A stretch of DNA of 64,000 bases from Aplectana chamaeleonis (GCA_029168955.1 JAPDOI010001746.1:82434-146433), one strand, 5' to 3'; counted from the stretch's first letter, positions 1-10,298 are shown. Notes: a model not told the origin generated them from the letters alone. Made by a program: numbers and translations.

Positions 1-1106
1 ATTTCCTGCAGAAGCTTCACCATTTTTCCTGGCATGTGTTCGCATTCCATCGATTTCCATAAGGCGGGCCAGTGCACGCAATCGAATGCCGACTTGAAGT
101 CTATGAAGGTGATAACGACGCGCTTTCCACAGCGAATCCTTTCCTCCATAACTTGACGAAGTGTGAAAATTTGATCGCTGCATCCTCGACCCGGACGAAA
201 ACCTGCTTGTTCTTCGCGACAGGTACTCTCCCGATGGCGTTGAAGTCTGGACTGGATAGTTCTCGTGAAGACTTTACCAACAATCGACAACAGGCTGATC
301 CCGCGATAGTTTTTACAGTCTCTGGCATCGCCCTTCTTATGGATAGGCACGACAATAGCCTTTTTCCAGGTAGACGGCACGCTCTCTGTCCGCCATATGC
401 GCGTGATTAACTGATGCAACTGACGCAGTAGAACATCTCCTCCTGCCTTGATGACCTCAGCAGTGACATTGTCAACACCGGACGCCTTTCCATTCTTTAG
501 CGACTTGATTGCCGCCTTCACTTCTTCCGCAGTGGGTTCCGAGTCAAGCGCTGTCTCCTCTGGTACCTCGACTAGTATCGGTTGGGCCAGTGGACCTTGT
601 GGCGCATCGTGAGTATAGAGTTCACTGAAGAACTGCCTCCATCGCAACAGACGCTCATCTGCTGATCGCACAAAAGACCCATCCGTATTCCTGATGGAAT
701 CGCTCATGGGTTTGGTCTTCTTTCTGAGACGGTTGAGTGTGTTGTACAATGTGCGATAGTCGTTCCTTCCAACTGCCTCCTCCACTTCGTCTGCTACCTT
801 ATTCCAGTACGACTCCCGCTCTTCCTTCAACTTTCGACGAAGCTCCTGACACAATTGCCGATACCGTCCGAAGTCCGTTAATTTCACTCGCTTCCGTTCG
901 TCCACGAGACGGAGAGAATCGTCCGATATCCAAGGCTGCGTTCGCCGGCGAATAACAGGGCAGAGAGGCTCTGCGCATTCAAGAGCGACTTCAACTGTCT
1001 GCTTCTCGTGCTCGTCCACAGACAAGGCGTCTTCCAGAACCGCGAACCGATTCGACAGCGCGAGTTGAAATGTTTCTTTGTTCCTGGCGCCATCAAGTGT
1101 GACCAG
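1..1106 (-). pseudogene. RTE reverse transcriptase, partial and out of frame with the endonuclease
   Basis: Translating the minus strand gives an open frame from 1106 to the window edge with no stop. It starts in the endonuclease-RT linker, passes a charged helical stretch (near 700-900), and enters the polymerase with AIVVPIHKKGD, NYRGISLL, EQAGFRPGRGCSDQIF and then FIDFKSAFDCVHW, which carries the first catalytic Asp of the palm. The YxDD box and thumb lie outside the window. No ATG starts this frame in an expected place; it is the continuation of the endonuclease polyprotein after a frame change. I call it a pseudogene fragment because of that break and the truncation at the edge. Confidence 0.8.
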
Positions 1107-2049
1107 TCAAGTTTCTTTCTAGGGGCTCATCACGCCTAGGTCGTCGTAAGCGAAGCTGCATTACAGCACGCAAGAGATAATGGTCGGATCCACAATCAGG
1201 CCCTCTCATGGCTCGAACATCTTTCAGCGATGATCTAAAACGTGAGTTTATCAGCACGTAGTCCAAGGTGGCCACATCTCGTCCAGTTGGATTCCTCCAT
1301 GTTAACTGATGCTTCTTGGGGTGCCGGAATTGACTGTTACCGATGGCAAGCTCGTTGAACGCAGCGAACGAAAGTAGGCGTAGTCCATTATCGTTTATTT
1401 CGCCCACGCTGAACCTGCCCAACACTCCTTCCCAGCCTGTTCTGTCACTACCGACTCTTGCGTTGAAGTCACCCGCTACAATGGTGACATCGGTTTTCGG
1501 GATAGTATTCAGCACGTCCTGGAGTTGGGTGTAGAACTCGTCCTTGTCAACGTCAGAACTTGGCTCCGTTGGTGCATAGATGGACACGACATGGGTCTTG
1601 ATTGTTCCGCTCAAAACAAGAACAGCGATCCTGCCAGAAATCGGCTCGAATGAAACAACGCTTCCAGCTGCGCGACTGCCTAGCATAAATCCAACACCAT
1701 TGCGATGTCCGTCCTCACCGGAATAGTACAGCACCATCTTTTCGCTACTCTCCGGCACCTGAATGGGCACCGTTCCACATCCGCTCATCCTCAGCTCGGA
1801 AAGTGCAGCAATCGATATGTTGGACCTTGACAACTCTCTTGCTATTATCTCTTTCTGACCGACGCAGTGTCCCGTTCGCACATTCCATGCTCCAATCCTC
1901 AGCTCCTTCTTAGGTGTCACCAGTCGTCCTCCATTTTGGCCAGTAGTATTCTTCTCACCAACACCCTGGATCCCTAGTGTTGGCGCATCGGCTGCCCCGG
2001 ATGCGGTAGCTTCTTCGTTGTTTCCTAAGAGACTTTCCATGGTTACCAC
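1093..2049 (-). CDS. RTE retrotransposon endonuclease domain (APE type)
   Basis: A 318-residue frame starting at an ATG at 2049. After a low-complexity leader of about 45 residues comes an exonuclease-endonuclease-phosphatase fold. Visible motifs in order are GAWNVRTG (Asn), ALSELR (the Glu of the metal site), SIYAPTE (Tyr), VAGDFNARVG (Asp and Asn), TLDYVLI (Asp) and CGSDHYLLRA (the Ser-Asp-His end motif). All expected catalytic positions are kept. In this family the enzyme nicks target DNA to prime reverse transcription. The frame ends at a TGA in the linker to the reverse transcriptase, where an intact element would read through, so a small indel near 1093-1115 is likely. Confidence 0.85.
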   Translation of the reverse strand: MVTMESLLGNNEEATASGAADAPTLGIQGVGEKNTTGQNGGRLVTPKKELRIGAWNVRTGHCVGQKEIIARELSRSNISIAALSELRMSGCGTVPIQVPESSEKMVLYYSGEDGHRNGVGFMLGSRAAGSVVSFEPISGRIAVLVLSGTIKTHVVSIYAPTEPSSDVDKDEFYTQLQDVLNTIPKTDVTIVAGDFNARVGSDRTGWEGVLGRFSVGEINDNGLRLLSFAAFNELAIGNSQFRHPKKHQLTWRNPTGRDVATLDYVLINSRFRSSLKDVRAMRGPDCGSDHYLLRAVMQLRLRRPRRDEPLERNLTGHT

Positions 2050-2130
2050 CTAAGTTTTCCAGCCCGTCGGTAGTACGGGGGGCCAACCCTCCTCCTTTCT
2101 CATCCGGGCTTGGGACCGGCAATGGCGGAG

Positions 2131-2758
2131 TTTTTCGAAAGATTACTGTAGGTTACGGTAGAAAAAGTATCATTAATCAACAGTAAGTTACCGTGATCAT
2201 CCGAAAACTAGAAGTGAGTCTTATATTCATGTTTAGCGCCCCAAACAACCTCCCTGCGCAGAGTACGGTCCAAAAAACTTTCAATTTCTGAAACCCAATT
2301 TTTTTTCAAAGTTTGATCTACCCAGGTCCATCGAAGAAATTTACCCACCTTCAAATTGTTTCTTTTTTATCCCCAGAAACTCAACAGACCATTTTCAAAA
2401 CTACAGTATGGAATCAGTACTTACTAGGGACTGATTTTCAGACCCCGCAACGTTTCTGAAAAAGTCCCAGTGGAAGTTGTGAGAGATGAATAAAGTAACA
2501 AGAATGTATGAAGGGTTTTCTCAACGGACTTTTTGGTAGGTCAAGAAATGGCACAAACTGATTAAAACTTACTGAAATTTCTCAGTCAAAGCAAATGGAC
2601 TGAAAATAACTGCTAAGCACGCTTTAGTTGATGACGAAATTAGCATTTACAAAGTGTGGCCCCTTGATTTTGGCTCATTCTTGAGATATGAGCCGTTTCC
2701 CAGACCATTGCATGATTTGCACTCTTGTTTTCACTCGACTAAAGCAGCACAGTGCCAT
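2131..2758. other. Intergenic, no gene recognised
   Basis: AT-rich unique-looking DNA between the RTE element and the candidate SINE. I see no splice-flanked open stretch, tandem repeat or long inverted repeat. Confidence 0.5.
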
Positions 2759-3045
2759 CGGCAGCGGTGGGCGAGAGGGTAACAAAGTTGGTAACAAAGT
2801 AGCGAGAACGGAGCGGTATCATAGGTTCGAATCCAGGAGTGACATTTCTCCGCAGTTTTATTTTTCTCTGTTTGTTCGTTAATCTAATATGCCTCTTTTT
2901 CACATTCCATTTCATTTTTTTTTTGAGAATTTTTACTTTTTGTGCTTACCTAGCCAGCGTGCTCAATAACTGGCATGCGCCTTCTTATGGTAGAAAAATG
3001 GTGAATACCGTTTTGAAGGAACGAAATAAATTCAGAATGAGATAG
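2759..3045 (+). repeat. Candidate tRNA-derived SINE, long copy
   Basis: A head with RNA polymerase III promoter-like boxes is followed by a body that recurs at 3325-3496. The head has TGGGCGAGAGGG at 2768-2779 (A-box-like) and a good B box GGTTCGAATCC at 2824-2834; spacing and sequence recall a class II (Leu/Ser) tRNA, but no cloverleaf forms. The body from about 2873 matches the second copy to the shared 3' end AAATAAATTCAGAATG. A shared 3' end with a 5'-truncated partner is what LINE-driven retroposition gives. I found no clear target duplication, so SINE status is an inference. Confidence 0.4.
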
Positions 3046-3102
3046 TAATGACTATATAAAATGTACTTCATCGTTAACTGAGGAGGTTAGCAGCTGTGAC
3101 TG

Positions 3103-3573
3103 ACAAGTATATAATTTGCCACCGGCACAAATTTCTCACCAGTGTTGCAGATTTTCTTTTCAAAGTTTTCCATGTTATGGGCTCGGTATCGTGATAATGT
3201 TATCGCCGGTGAGGCTTTTTGCCTTCCCCTTCATCTGTTCACAGCTTCAGCCGCTTTCCTCTTCAGAAAGACGGTGTGTGAATGAAAACACACCGCTCTC
3301 CACTTCTTTTATATCTTTTATCTTTTATTGTTCGTTAATCTAATATGCCTCTTTTTCACATTCCATTTCATTTCTTTTGAGATTTTATACTTTTTGTGCT
3401 TACCTAGCCACCGTGCTCAACAACTGACATGCGCCTTCTTATGGTAGAAAATTGGTGAATATCGTTTTGAAGGAACGAAATAAATTCAGAATGCCCCTTA
3501 CCCCTTATCAATTGGCTATCATCAATTTTGTTTACCGTGAGAATTTCGTGCCGGTGGCAATTTATAATCGTCT
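3103..3573 (+). mobile_element. Mutator-like MITE with 9-bp target duplication, carrying a nested insertion
   Basis: The termini are inverted repeats sharing the core TTTGCCACCGGCACAAA-type sequence (left 3111-3140, right about 3526-3566). The element is flanked by the direct repeat CTGTGACTG at 3094-3102 and 3574-3582. A 9-bp duplication is typical of the Mutator superfamily. Inside lie the word GTGTGTGAATGAAAACACAC and a nested 170-bp repeat (3325-3496). A second copy in the opposite orientation lies at 18891-19179. Confidence 0.75.
3325..3496 (+). repeat. 5'-truncated copy of the 2759-3045 repeat, nested in a MITE
   Basis: Near-identical to 2873-3041: both run from GTTCGTTAATCTAATATGCC to AAATAAATTCAGAATG with a few substitutions and short indels. 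The copy at 18891-19179 lacks this segment, so it is a later insertion into this MITE. Only the body is present; the tRNA-like head is missing. Confidence 0.65.
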
Positions 3574-3582
3574 CTGTGACTG

Positions 3583-4379
3583 CGTTCTAGCAAACAACAG
3601 AGGCAGAGGCGATTAGACGGACAAGCGCCTCTGCTTCGGTTTCTTCATAGAATGCAGTCGCAGCCGCCAGCCTTTTCGGTTGATGATGGAGTATTATATA
3701 ATTACTATTATCTCATTATGAACTAATTTTGCTCTATGAAGAATTGTTGAAGATTGGAACACTCTTATGCATAGAAACAAAGTGAAAGAAAATGCCAATT
3801 GTAGGCAAAGTAAGGGATCCTTTTTTTGAGTGGCCTTTATAGCCTCATATTTCATTTTCAGGAGGCGACACTCGGTTGACTTACATGCCTGCCTACCCTT
3901 CATTTAAAACTACTAAACATACTTCAATCGAACATTTCTTTGAGTCTCTGGGCATCATATAACATGGGGAAATGTACATGATGAAAAAAACTCGAAAAAA
4001 AAATTTCTCCAGATTTTTTCCGGTGTGGTGTTTTTCGAGGGAGGGCAGTTAGCTGCACATAACAGCCAATTTTCGCTTATAGGAATTAAGAAATGCAGCC
4101 ACTTGCAGAAAAGCTGCACCCAATTTTTTGTCGTCTTCGTCTTTTTTTTACCTACCCAATGGTCCGTTGGGAAAACGCAGCATACATGTTTGTTACTCTA
4201 TTCATGCTTCACAACTTCCAGCAGGAAGTTTCCCGAAATGTCGCGGATCTTTCATACTTTCCCTAGTTAGTTACATAGTTTCCTGCCATGATTTGCTTAG
4301 AAGTCATTCAGATTGAGAGAAATAGCACGATTCCCCGCGAAACAGTTGCGATTCTGAATCTTTACACTTGAAGAGCATC
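3583..4379. other. Intergenic, no gene recognised
   Basis: AT-rich sequence with long T and A runs. Short open frames occur on both strands, but none has a recognisable domain or a convincing splice context. Confidence 0.5.
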
Positions 4380-4381
4380 TA

Positions 4382-5694
4382 CTCTGAGAGAACTGGCCGC
4401 AATCGCCCCGCAATCGTACAGCAGTCATGCCTCTGCGGCCCCGGCCGGAGCCGCACAGGCACGATTGCGGTACGACTGCGGGACGATTGCGGGCAGCCAC
4501 GACCTTGCCGCAATAGCCCCGCAATCGTACCGCAACAACGCTTTCGTCCCAGCTTTGGGGCTCCTTCTGAGCCTATAATTTTGTTTCCAAGCCATTTCTG
4601 CTATCACCAAGTCATTATTGGCCACGTCTTCTTGATTCTTACACAATCTCTATTGAATAGAGTATCTTCCCGTAGCCCATAGATTCAATTCACTTTCAGC
4701 AGCATTATCCACACACTGCACGCCAAAGAATCGGCTGCCTAAACCACGAATACGTGCTATGTAGTTACGTTGGCACTATAGTTCACGAGAAAGCACAGCT
4801 ACATGGTATTACATGCAGCTATTTGTCCCTACATATCACTTCTCCGCTGAATTTGTTGCTATTTTAAAAGTTTATTTACTTTTGGTATGGAACGATTACA
4901 CTCAATTTTTTGTCACAGTGGAATCAATAAAATTTTCATCACTTCCACACAGTAATTCAGGTCTATCCGAATGAGACTGCTTGCCCAAGCGGCCTTTTTT
5001 ATTCGGCTTTCAAAAGTTCTATAGAGACGTTTCTCAATAATCCTCTACATCGAGAACTTGCCCTCTTGAAAAACATAGAAAACTAGAATACGGCTTTCTA
5101 TCGTGGACACAGCCTCTAAAAAAATTTGAAAAAAATCCGCTTATCCCTAGAAACACACGAGAGAACTATGGGATCTCGGCTTGGCACAGAATGTGCATAT
5201 TATAGGATTCAGGTTCATGAATTCAGGTGTGTGTGGTCGAATGTGCTCAAAAAATTCAAAAGCTCAAAACTCAAAAAGCTTCTTAAGCTCAAAAAATGAT
5301 TCTAAACTTTCACGCAAAAAATGATTTAAAACTTCGTCAACATAAACGCCTATAAGACTGAAGAGGATGAATGTGTCAGTGTTTCCCTAAGAGAGGTAAT
5401 GAATTTTGAGAAAAGCAAGAGACATCCTTTCGCTCCAACAGAACTGAAAGATGAAGACGAGTGAATGAAAAGCGTGGCAAGCCGGGTTGAGTGGATCGAT
5501 AAATGGCATGGCTGGTTTCAGCGGCACTGCGATTTTGCCGCAGTACATAGCTCCGCAGTAGTACCGCAATCATTGCGGCGCTATTGCGGTATTTGGCACA
5601 AGTGCGAGCCCACTGCATCGTCATTGCGGTACGACTGCGGAACTATGGGGACTGCGGCACGGTTGCGGTACTACAGCGGCCAGTTCTCTCAGAG
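4382..5694. mobile_element. Non-autonomous TIR element with CGCAATCG-type subterminal repeats
   Basis: A perfect inverted repeat of 22 bases, CTACTCTGAGAGAACTGGCC and on to 4400, is matched at 5676-5697. The TA dinucleotides at 4380-4381 and 5695-5696 fit a TA target. Both ends continue inward into GC-rich arrays of variants of CCGCAATCGTACCGCAA (about 4400-4545 and 5545-5670). Such subterminal clusters are usual transposase-binding regions. The AT-rich centre has no transposase. An end of another MITE family (compare 22688) is embedded near 4961-5000. Confidence 0.65.
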
Positions 5695-5896
5695 TAGGTA
5701 CATGACGTTCAAAGTTGTAGGAACGAATGCACTCCGGAACCAATCGTGAACCACCCCAATGATTAAGTAGTGCTGAAAGCTTGCATTTCCAATGCAAAGA
5801 TTTGTGAGAACCCAAGTTCAATGATGGCCTGGAAAGGAGCCACTTCAAGCAGAAAAATCTCATTGCATGTCATCATACAATTCATCTCCGCACACG

Positions 5897-6109
5897 CGTT
5901 CAGTCCGCAACGTGCACGATGATTGCGAAATCGTGCTGCTGCGCGGTCGCGAGTGTCCTTAGACAGGGATGTGGGATCACCCGGGCGGTGGAATCACCCG
6001 AGCACCAAAGACAAAAACCGCCCGGGTGATCCCACATCTCTGTCTGAGGATACTCGCGACCGCGCCGCAGCACGATTTCGCAATCAGTGTTCACTTTGCG
6101 GACTGAACG
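5897..6109. mobile_element. Foldback (palindromic) element, about 210 bp
   Basis: Two arms of about 90 bases pair with few mismatches: CGTTCAGTCCGCAA at 5897-5910 with TTGCGGACTGAACG at 6096-6109, continuing to CACCCGGGCGGT near 5980-5990 and ACCGCCCGGGTG near 6018-6028. The loop is about 28 bases. There is no coding capacity and no clear target duplication. Confidence 0.65.
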
Positions 6110-6485
6110 GCATAGCGGAGCTAAACTGTATCTGGCCTCAAGTGGGCACTTACAGTAGTGGACAAAAATCTATTGACATCGCCTTTTTTTCAAAATATCT
6201 TTGCTTCCTTTGGGGATGTGAATTTCATCTTTTAATATGATATTTTTGTATAATGTCGATATAATAAAGTATGCTACAGGACTATAGCGCAAATATTCTT
6301 CGACGAGAAAAACAATTCTCGAAATTCGCCATTTGCGATTTTTTGTCTCTTTTTTAACTCGCTCGATTTCTTCGTCGTTTTCGATATTCTCTTGATGATC
6401 TTTGTATGTATTTAGGATTGTTCGTTCGTTAAGAAGGAAATTTTCCACAAATAGTGGCCGAAGATCTGTGATCCGAGATTTAAAA

Positions 6486-6785
6486 ATGGGTCCATCTGGA
6501 GCCATTCCCCGGAGTCTGCTCGGGATCTCAAAACAAGCTATTCAAGAAATTCTGAAGGTTGACGTTAGACACATATTGAGACCAAAACCTCGAGGAAGAA
6601 ATCGTGAGACAAGAGCAACACTGGATGGTACCATAACACGTACCTTACGCGATATTCCGAGACTCAATTCTAAGGACGTCATAGGAGAGCTTCACCAATT
6701 TCATGAATCACCGTCGATCTCCAGGTTTTGTTTCTATGGAAAATTCATTCAATCGTTCCTCAGGTATCTGTCAATGCTGCTAACT
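6486..6785 (+). pseudogene. Tc1-like transposase N-terminal fragment (left arm)
   Basis: The plus-strand frame contains GISKQAIQEILKVDVRHI, then RPKPRGRNRETRAT, then ITRTLRDIPRLNSKDVIGEL. This resembles the helix-turn-helix pair and GRPR-like linker of Tc1-family transposases, which bind the terminal repeats. The frame then runs into a non-homologous tail and ends near 6860 inside the nested insertion. No DDE catalytic domain follows. A diverged copy in reverse orientation is at 7972-8240. The family call rests on the general pattern and on the Tc1-like termini. Confidence 0.4.
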
Positions 6786-6830
6786 GTCGACACCGTGGTT
6801 TTGAAGTTCTCGGACAACGTCCCAGCAACT

Positions 6831-7539
6831 CAGAAAAATGAAAACAAGTTACTTGTAACATAAAAGGCCGAAAACAAGTTACTTGTAACATATCTGAGCC
6901 GATGTAAGTTACTTGCGACTTATCTCAGGTCATTTCAGTTACACGTAACATATCGGCGGGATACTGCGTGCGGTGCGTCTCCGATATGTTAAATGTATCT
7001 TAAATGATCTGAGATAAGTCGCAAGTAACTTACATCGGCTCGGATATTTTTAAGTAACTTGTTTTCGATTTCTGAGAGGACGCTATGTGCACTGCGCCTC
7101 CGATATGTTACAAGTAACTTAAATGGCACAATATAAGTCGCAAGTAACTCAAATCGGTCGAGAAGATATTTCCAAGGGGGATGTACGACGCACTTGGCGG
7201 GTCGGGCTTACGACTGGCGTTGCTGTTGGTTCAATTACCCAAGATTGAGGTACTTGACCCCACACCAGCAGGGAAGGCCCCGCACAACATTAATTTTGCG
7301 TAGTGTGTTGTCTGGGACGCGCTCTCTGTGTCGAGTGTCGTCTGCGTCACGTGATGGCCACCCATAGTGAAAATATAACTGTAAGTTACATGTAACATAA
7401 GTGTAACTTACATGTAATATAAATTTAAGTTACATGTAATATAAATGTATGTTACATGTAAGATAAATGTAAGTTACTTGAGACATTCAAATAAGTTACT
7501 TTATATTACAAGTAACTTGTTTTGATTTTTCTGAGAAAT
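6831..7539. mobile_element. MITE-like insertion built on GTTACTTG palindromes, nested in the Tc1-like element
   Basis: The ends are inverted repeats: CTCAGAAAAATGAAAACAAG at 6831 and its near complement at 7519-7538. The right arm of the host palindrome lacks this stretch, which shows it is an insertion. Inside, an inverted repeat pairs about 6870-6925 with 7010-7070. Words such as AAGTTACTTG recur throughout, many of them self-complementary. There is no coding capacity. A similar foldback made of the same words is at 21886-22055. Confidence 0.65.
7371..7500 (+). repeat. Short tandem repeat, about 22-bp unit
   Basis: Five to six imperfect copies of AAGTTACATGTAATATAAAT plus two bases. Each contains the palindrome TTACATGTAA, so the tract can form hairpins. 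It lies inside the insertion 6831-7539. Confidence 0.7.
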
Positions 7540-7603
7540 GGCTTTTGATGAGAGTAAGGCATCAGAAGGCAAGACTAGTGTGGGCGACAGAGCAGATGCC
7601 TTA

Positions 7604-7754
7604 AGGCCCTTTCACAGTTGCCCGACCGACGTCGGACGAGTCGTTATCGAATGTGGAATATCTATCTACTCTATCCTATCCTTCTTATCTATCTTGACTT
7701 GTCAAATTCGGTAATGAGTCTGACGACGTCGGCCGACAAACTATGAAAGGGGCT
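7604..7754. mobile_element. MITE with TTA target duplication (PIF/Harbinger-like)
   Basis: The ends are AGGCCCTTTCACAGTTGCCC and the complement of AGCCCCTTTCATAGTTTGTC, with CCGACGTCGG-like words further in. TTA at 7601-7603 and 7755-7757 flanks the element. The opposite arm of the host palindrome has a single TTA at the matching place (GATGCCTTAGACTC), so the empty site is visible in the same window. A TTA duplication is typical of the PIF/Harbinger superfamily. Confidence 0.75.
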
Positions 7755-7971
7755 TTAGACTCAACAGCAATGTGAAAAAGTTGTCTCTTCAGTTGAATCT
7801 TCGTCTCCTAGAGCACTATATCGAGCTGAGAAAACAGCTTTTCACCAATGCTGTTGAGTCTAAGGCATCTGCTCCATCGCCCACACTAGTCTTGCCTTCT
7901 GATGCCTTACTCTCATCAAAATCCATTTGTTGGGACGACGTCCGAGAGCTTCACAACCACGGTGTTGGTGT

Positions 7972-8240
7972 TTAATAGAATCGACAGATACCTGAGAGAA
8001 CTCCGGATTGATTCTCCACAGAAACAAAACCTGGAGATCGACGGTGATTCATGAAATTCCTGAAGTTTTCCCCGATTTCCTTAGCATTGAGCCTCAAAAT
8101 GTCGCGTAAGTTGGGTGTTATGGTACCACCAACTATTTCCCTTGTCTCATAATGCCTTCCTCGAGCTTTTGACCTCAGTAGGTGTCCGACGTCAACCTTC
8201 AGAATTTCTTTAAAGCCTTGTATTGTGATCCTGATATTTG
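7972..8240 (-). pseudogene. Tc1-like transposase N-terminal fragment (right arm)
   Basis: Minus-strand counterpart of 6486-6785. The frame reads FKEILKVDVGHLLRSKARGR and later GGTITPNLRDILRLNAKEIG before stopping. Several residues differ from the left-arm copy, so the arms have diverged since they formed. It cannot encode a functional transposase. Confidence 0.4.
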
Positions 8241-8534
8241 TGGAAACTTCCCTTGACGAACAATCCTACAAAATACAAAAATCCCCAGGAGAATATCGAA
8301 AACGACGAAGAAATCGATCGAGTTGAAGAAGAGACAAAAAGTCGCAAATGGCGAATTTCGAACATTGTCTTCCTTGTCGATGAATATTTGCGCTATAGTC
8401 CTGTAGCATACTTTATTATATCAAAATTATGAACAAAAATATCATATCAAAAGATGAAATTGATAGCCCCGAAGGGAGCAAAGATATTTTGAAAAAAGGC
8501 GATGACAATAGATTTTTGTCCACTACATACTGTA

Positions 8535-9431
8535 CATCCACCTCAAATACGACGACGTATCTGAGAAAACATTCGGTGAAGGCAAGGTCTCTGCCAGACC
8601 TGAAATAAATTTGAGTTCACTGACAATGAGTGCTGCTTCAAGAAAAGTGCGTGAGAAAATTAGTACGAAGACCACGTGCGTACCACCAGCGCCGCGTTCA
8701 TGACTGTCATGGAAACCGAGTGAATTCTGAATATCCTCTTCTACGAGGACTGGGATGACAGCATTTGGACTTTCTCTGGCATATTCCTCTGACACTGTGA
8801 GGATGCTGCTGGATTGTCTGCGTGCAAGCAATTGTGGGACACATCCTATGCACGTCGTTGCTTTTAGTATTTGTTCGCACCTGCAAGTGTTAAGGAAAAC
8901 CGAACTATGAACCAAAACTTATCAATAAACCTTGAGGATCGTTGGAGTGCCGTTCGGTTTGCACACTTTCTTCTGGATGTCTCTAACGTACATATCTGAA
9001 TGTGAATACCTTAAAGGCAATTTTCACGATGAAAGAGTTACCCATTTTTCGGCTAAAACGTAAGCTTTGGATCCTTCTAAGAAGAGTAAGTACAGAAATG
9101 CGACGAAAAACGGTCGGGAGGTGGGTCGAAATCTCGCGGTTTAGCCGGCCCATCGGGTCACTCCGCCCACGATCCGACCAATTCAAATGCTATCTTTTAA
9201 CTGAATTTTGAATCCGAAAATCCCCACGTAACATTTGAACAACGCCCTTCTATATTTCCATTTGTAAAACTTTTCGATGCCCTGAATCCGTGTTACCATA
9301 GGAAAAGACACCGAATTTTCGAATAATCTTCATCGCGAAATGTTGTAGCATCCGAGCATGTATACATAGTTCGGGTACCCAGAAAAGGGGTAACTGTGAA
9401 CACCTCAGCAGACAGCGCTGCGTCGTGTGCT
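8535..9431. other. Intergenic with one unassigned open frame
   Basis: A minus-strand frame of up to 130 codons (8523-8915) overlaps the end of the Tc1-like element; I cannot assign it and do not call it a gene. A 61-base segment at 9211-9271 recurs at 11247-11309. The rest shows nothing. Confidence 0.4.
9211..9271 (+). repeat. Dispersed direct repeat, copy 1
   Basis: Matches 11247-11309 with a handful of differences; the shared core is CACGTAACATTTGAAC followed by CGCCCTTCTATATTTCCATT. Probably remnants of one unidentified mobile element. Confidence 0.6.
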
Positions 9432-9496
9432 CTAGAGTAGGTGAACGAATACTCGGAAAACGAATATTCGGCCGAATAAACGAATAATCGTATATT

Positions 9497-9690
9497 CAAA
9501 TAATTCGATTATTCGGAAAAGTCAATTTTTCGAATAATACGTTTATTCGAATATTCGGAAAAGTCAATTTTTCGAATTATTCGTTTATTCGAATATTCGG
9601 AGACGTAAATTTTTTGATTAATTCGTTAACTCGATTATTCGGAAAACTCAGTTTTTCCGATAATTTGTTTATTCGAATATTCGAACGGCC
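9497..9690 (+). repeat. 42-bp tandem repeat, left subterminal array
   Basis: About four and a half copies of a unit of the type ATTCGGAAAAGTCAATTTTT plus CGAATAATTCGTTTATTCGA. It consists almost wholly of TTCGAA/TTATTCGAAT words. The unit is unrelated in sequence to the 41/42-bp satellite at 30157-64000 despite the equal length. Confidence 0.7.
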
Positions 9691-10298
9691 CAATATTCGA
9701 ATACTCGGCCGGATAAACGAATAATTCCAGAAAAATAGGAAGCAGAGCCTCCGATACATGCCCATTTTTGCGGTCCAGAGTTGAAATGTCTCCAACCAAA
9801 GTGGGTGCTATCTTAGTTGTGAGGGGGGGGGGCACTATGGCTGCATCCACTTAGCCCAGCCTATTTTACCGTCCCGCACTAAATTTGAGCATCACCCGCG
9901 GTTTCTCTCTCCTGCCAACATCAACATTTCAACCCCGAAAAAATGGGCGTGGCCAGTTTCGATACAACAGTGCCCGCGCTAAGATAGCGCCCCAAACTGA
10001 TAGGAAATTCGGATATCCCTCCAGCCGCGAAGCGGCTGGAGAGGTTTGGTTTTGTTGGTTTCGTTGGTAGGTATTGTTTAGAAAATCCAGAGGCTTTGAT
10101 CGCATCGTTCGACAACTACTCATAGGCAGTGATAAATGTTGGTTTGAATATTCTTACGATATAATGTGAAATGTCTTTTTGGTGGAAGTACATTATCTTA
10201 GCTTTGATTTGGTAGTGCCGCGAACTGGGGTTCGATTATACGTACTCGGTCCGTACTTCTTATTCGAAAACTCGCGATTTTGGCCGGATATTCGAGTA

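Larger units (their letters stand above)
1..2130 (-). mobile_element. RTE-type non-LTR retrotransposon, partial
   Basis: A minus-strand LINE with an apurinic-type endonuclease followed by a reverse transcriptase, the compact domain order of the RTE clade. The 5' side lies near 2130, judged only from the GC-rich leader before the endonuclease frame; the 3' part of the reverse transcriptase and the tail lie beyond the left edge. The endonuclease and reverse transcriptase frames do not join: the first stops at 1093 and the second is open from 1106, one base out of register. The copy is therefore probably inactive, although both domains are otherwise uninterrupted, which points to a fairly young insertion. 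Confidence 0.85.
6153..8532. mobile_element. Tc1-like foldback element with two nested insertions
   Basis: The ends read CAGTAGTGGACAAAAATCTA inward from 6153 and, with a 4-base difference, inward from 8532. TA dinucleotides at 6151-6152 and 8533-8534 fit a Tc1/mariner target. The arms continue as inverted repeats for several hundred bases almost to a centre near 7810, so the unit is a near-complete palindrome. The left arm is longer because it holds two insertions, 6831-7539 and 7604-7754. Each arm carries a decayed fragment resembling the N-terminal part of a Tc1-type transposase; the catalytic domain is absent. Confidence 0.7.

Noticed and set aside
2759..2851. A functional tRNA gene
   Set aside because: A- and B-box-like words are present, but acceptor, anticodon and T stems do not pair.
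6831..7539. Telomere-like or origin-like repeat
   Set aside because: The GTTACTTG words are palindromic rather than strand-asymmetric, and the tract is bounded by inverted ends as an insertion.
8523..8915. 130-codon minus-strand frame as a host gene
   Set aside because: It overlaps the end of the Tc1-like element, shows no recognisable domain and no convincing splice structure.
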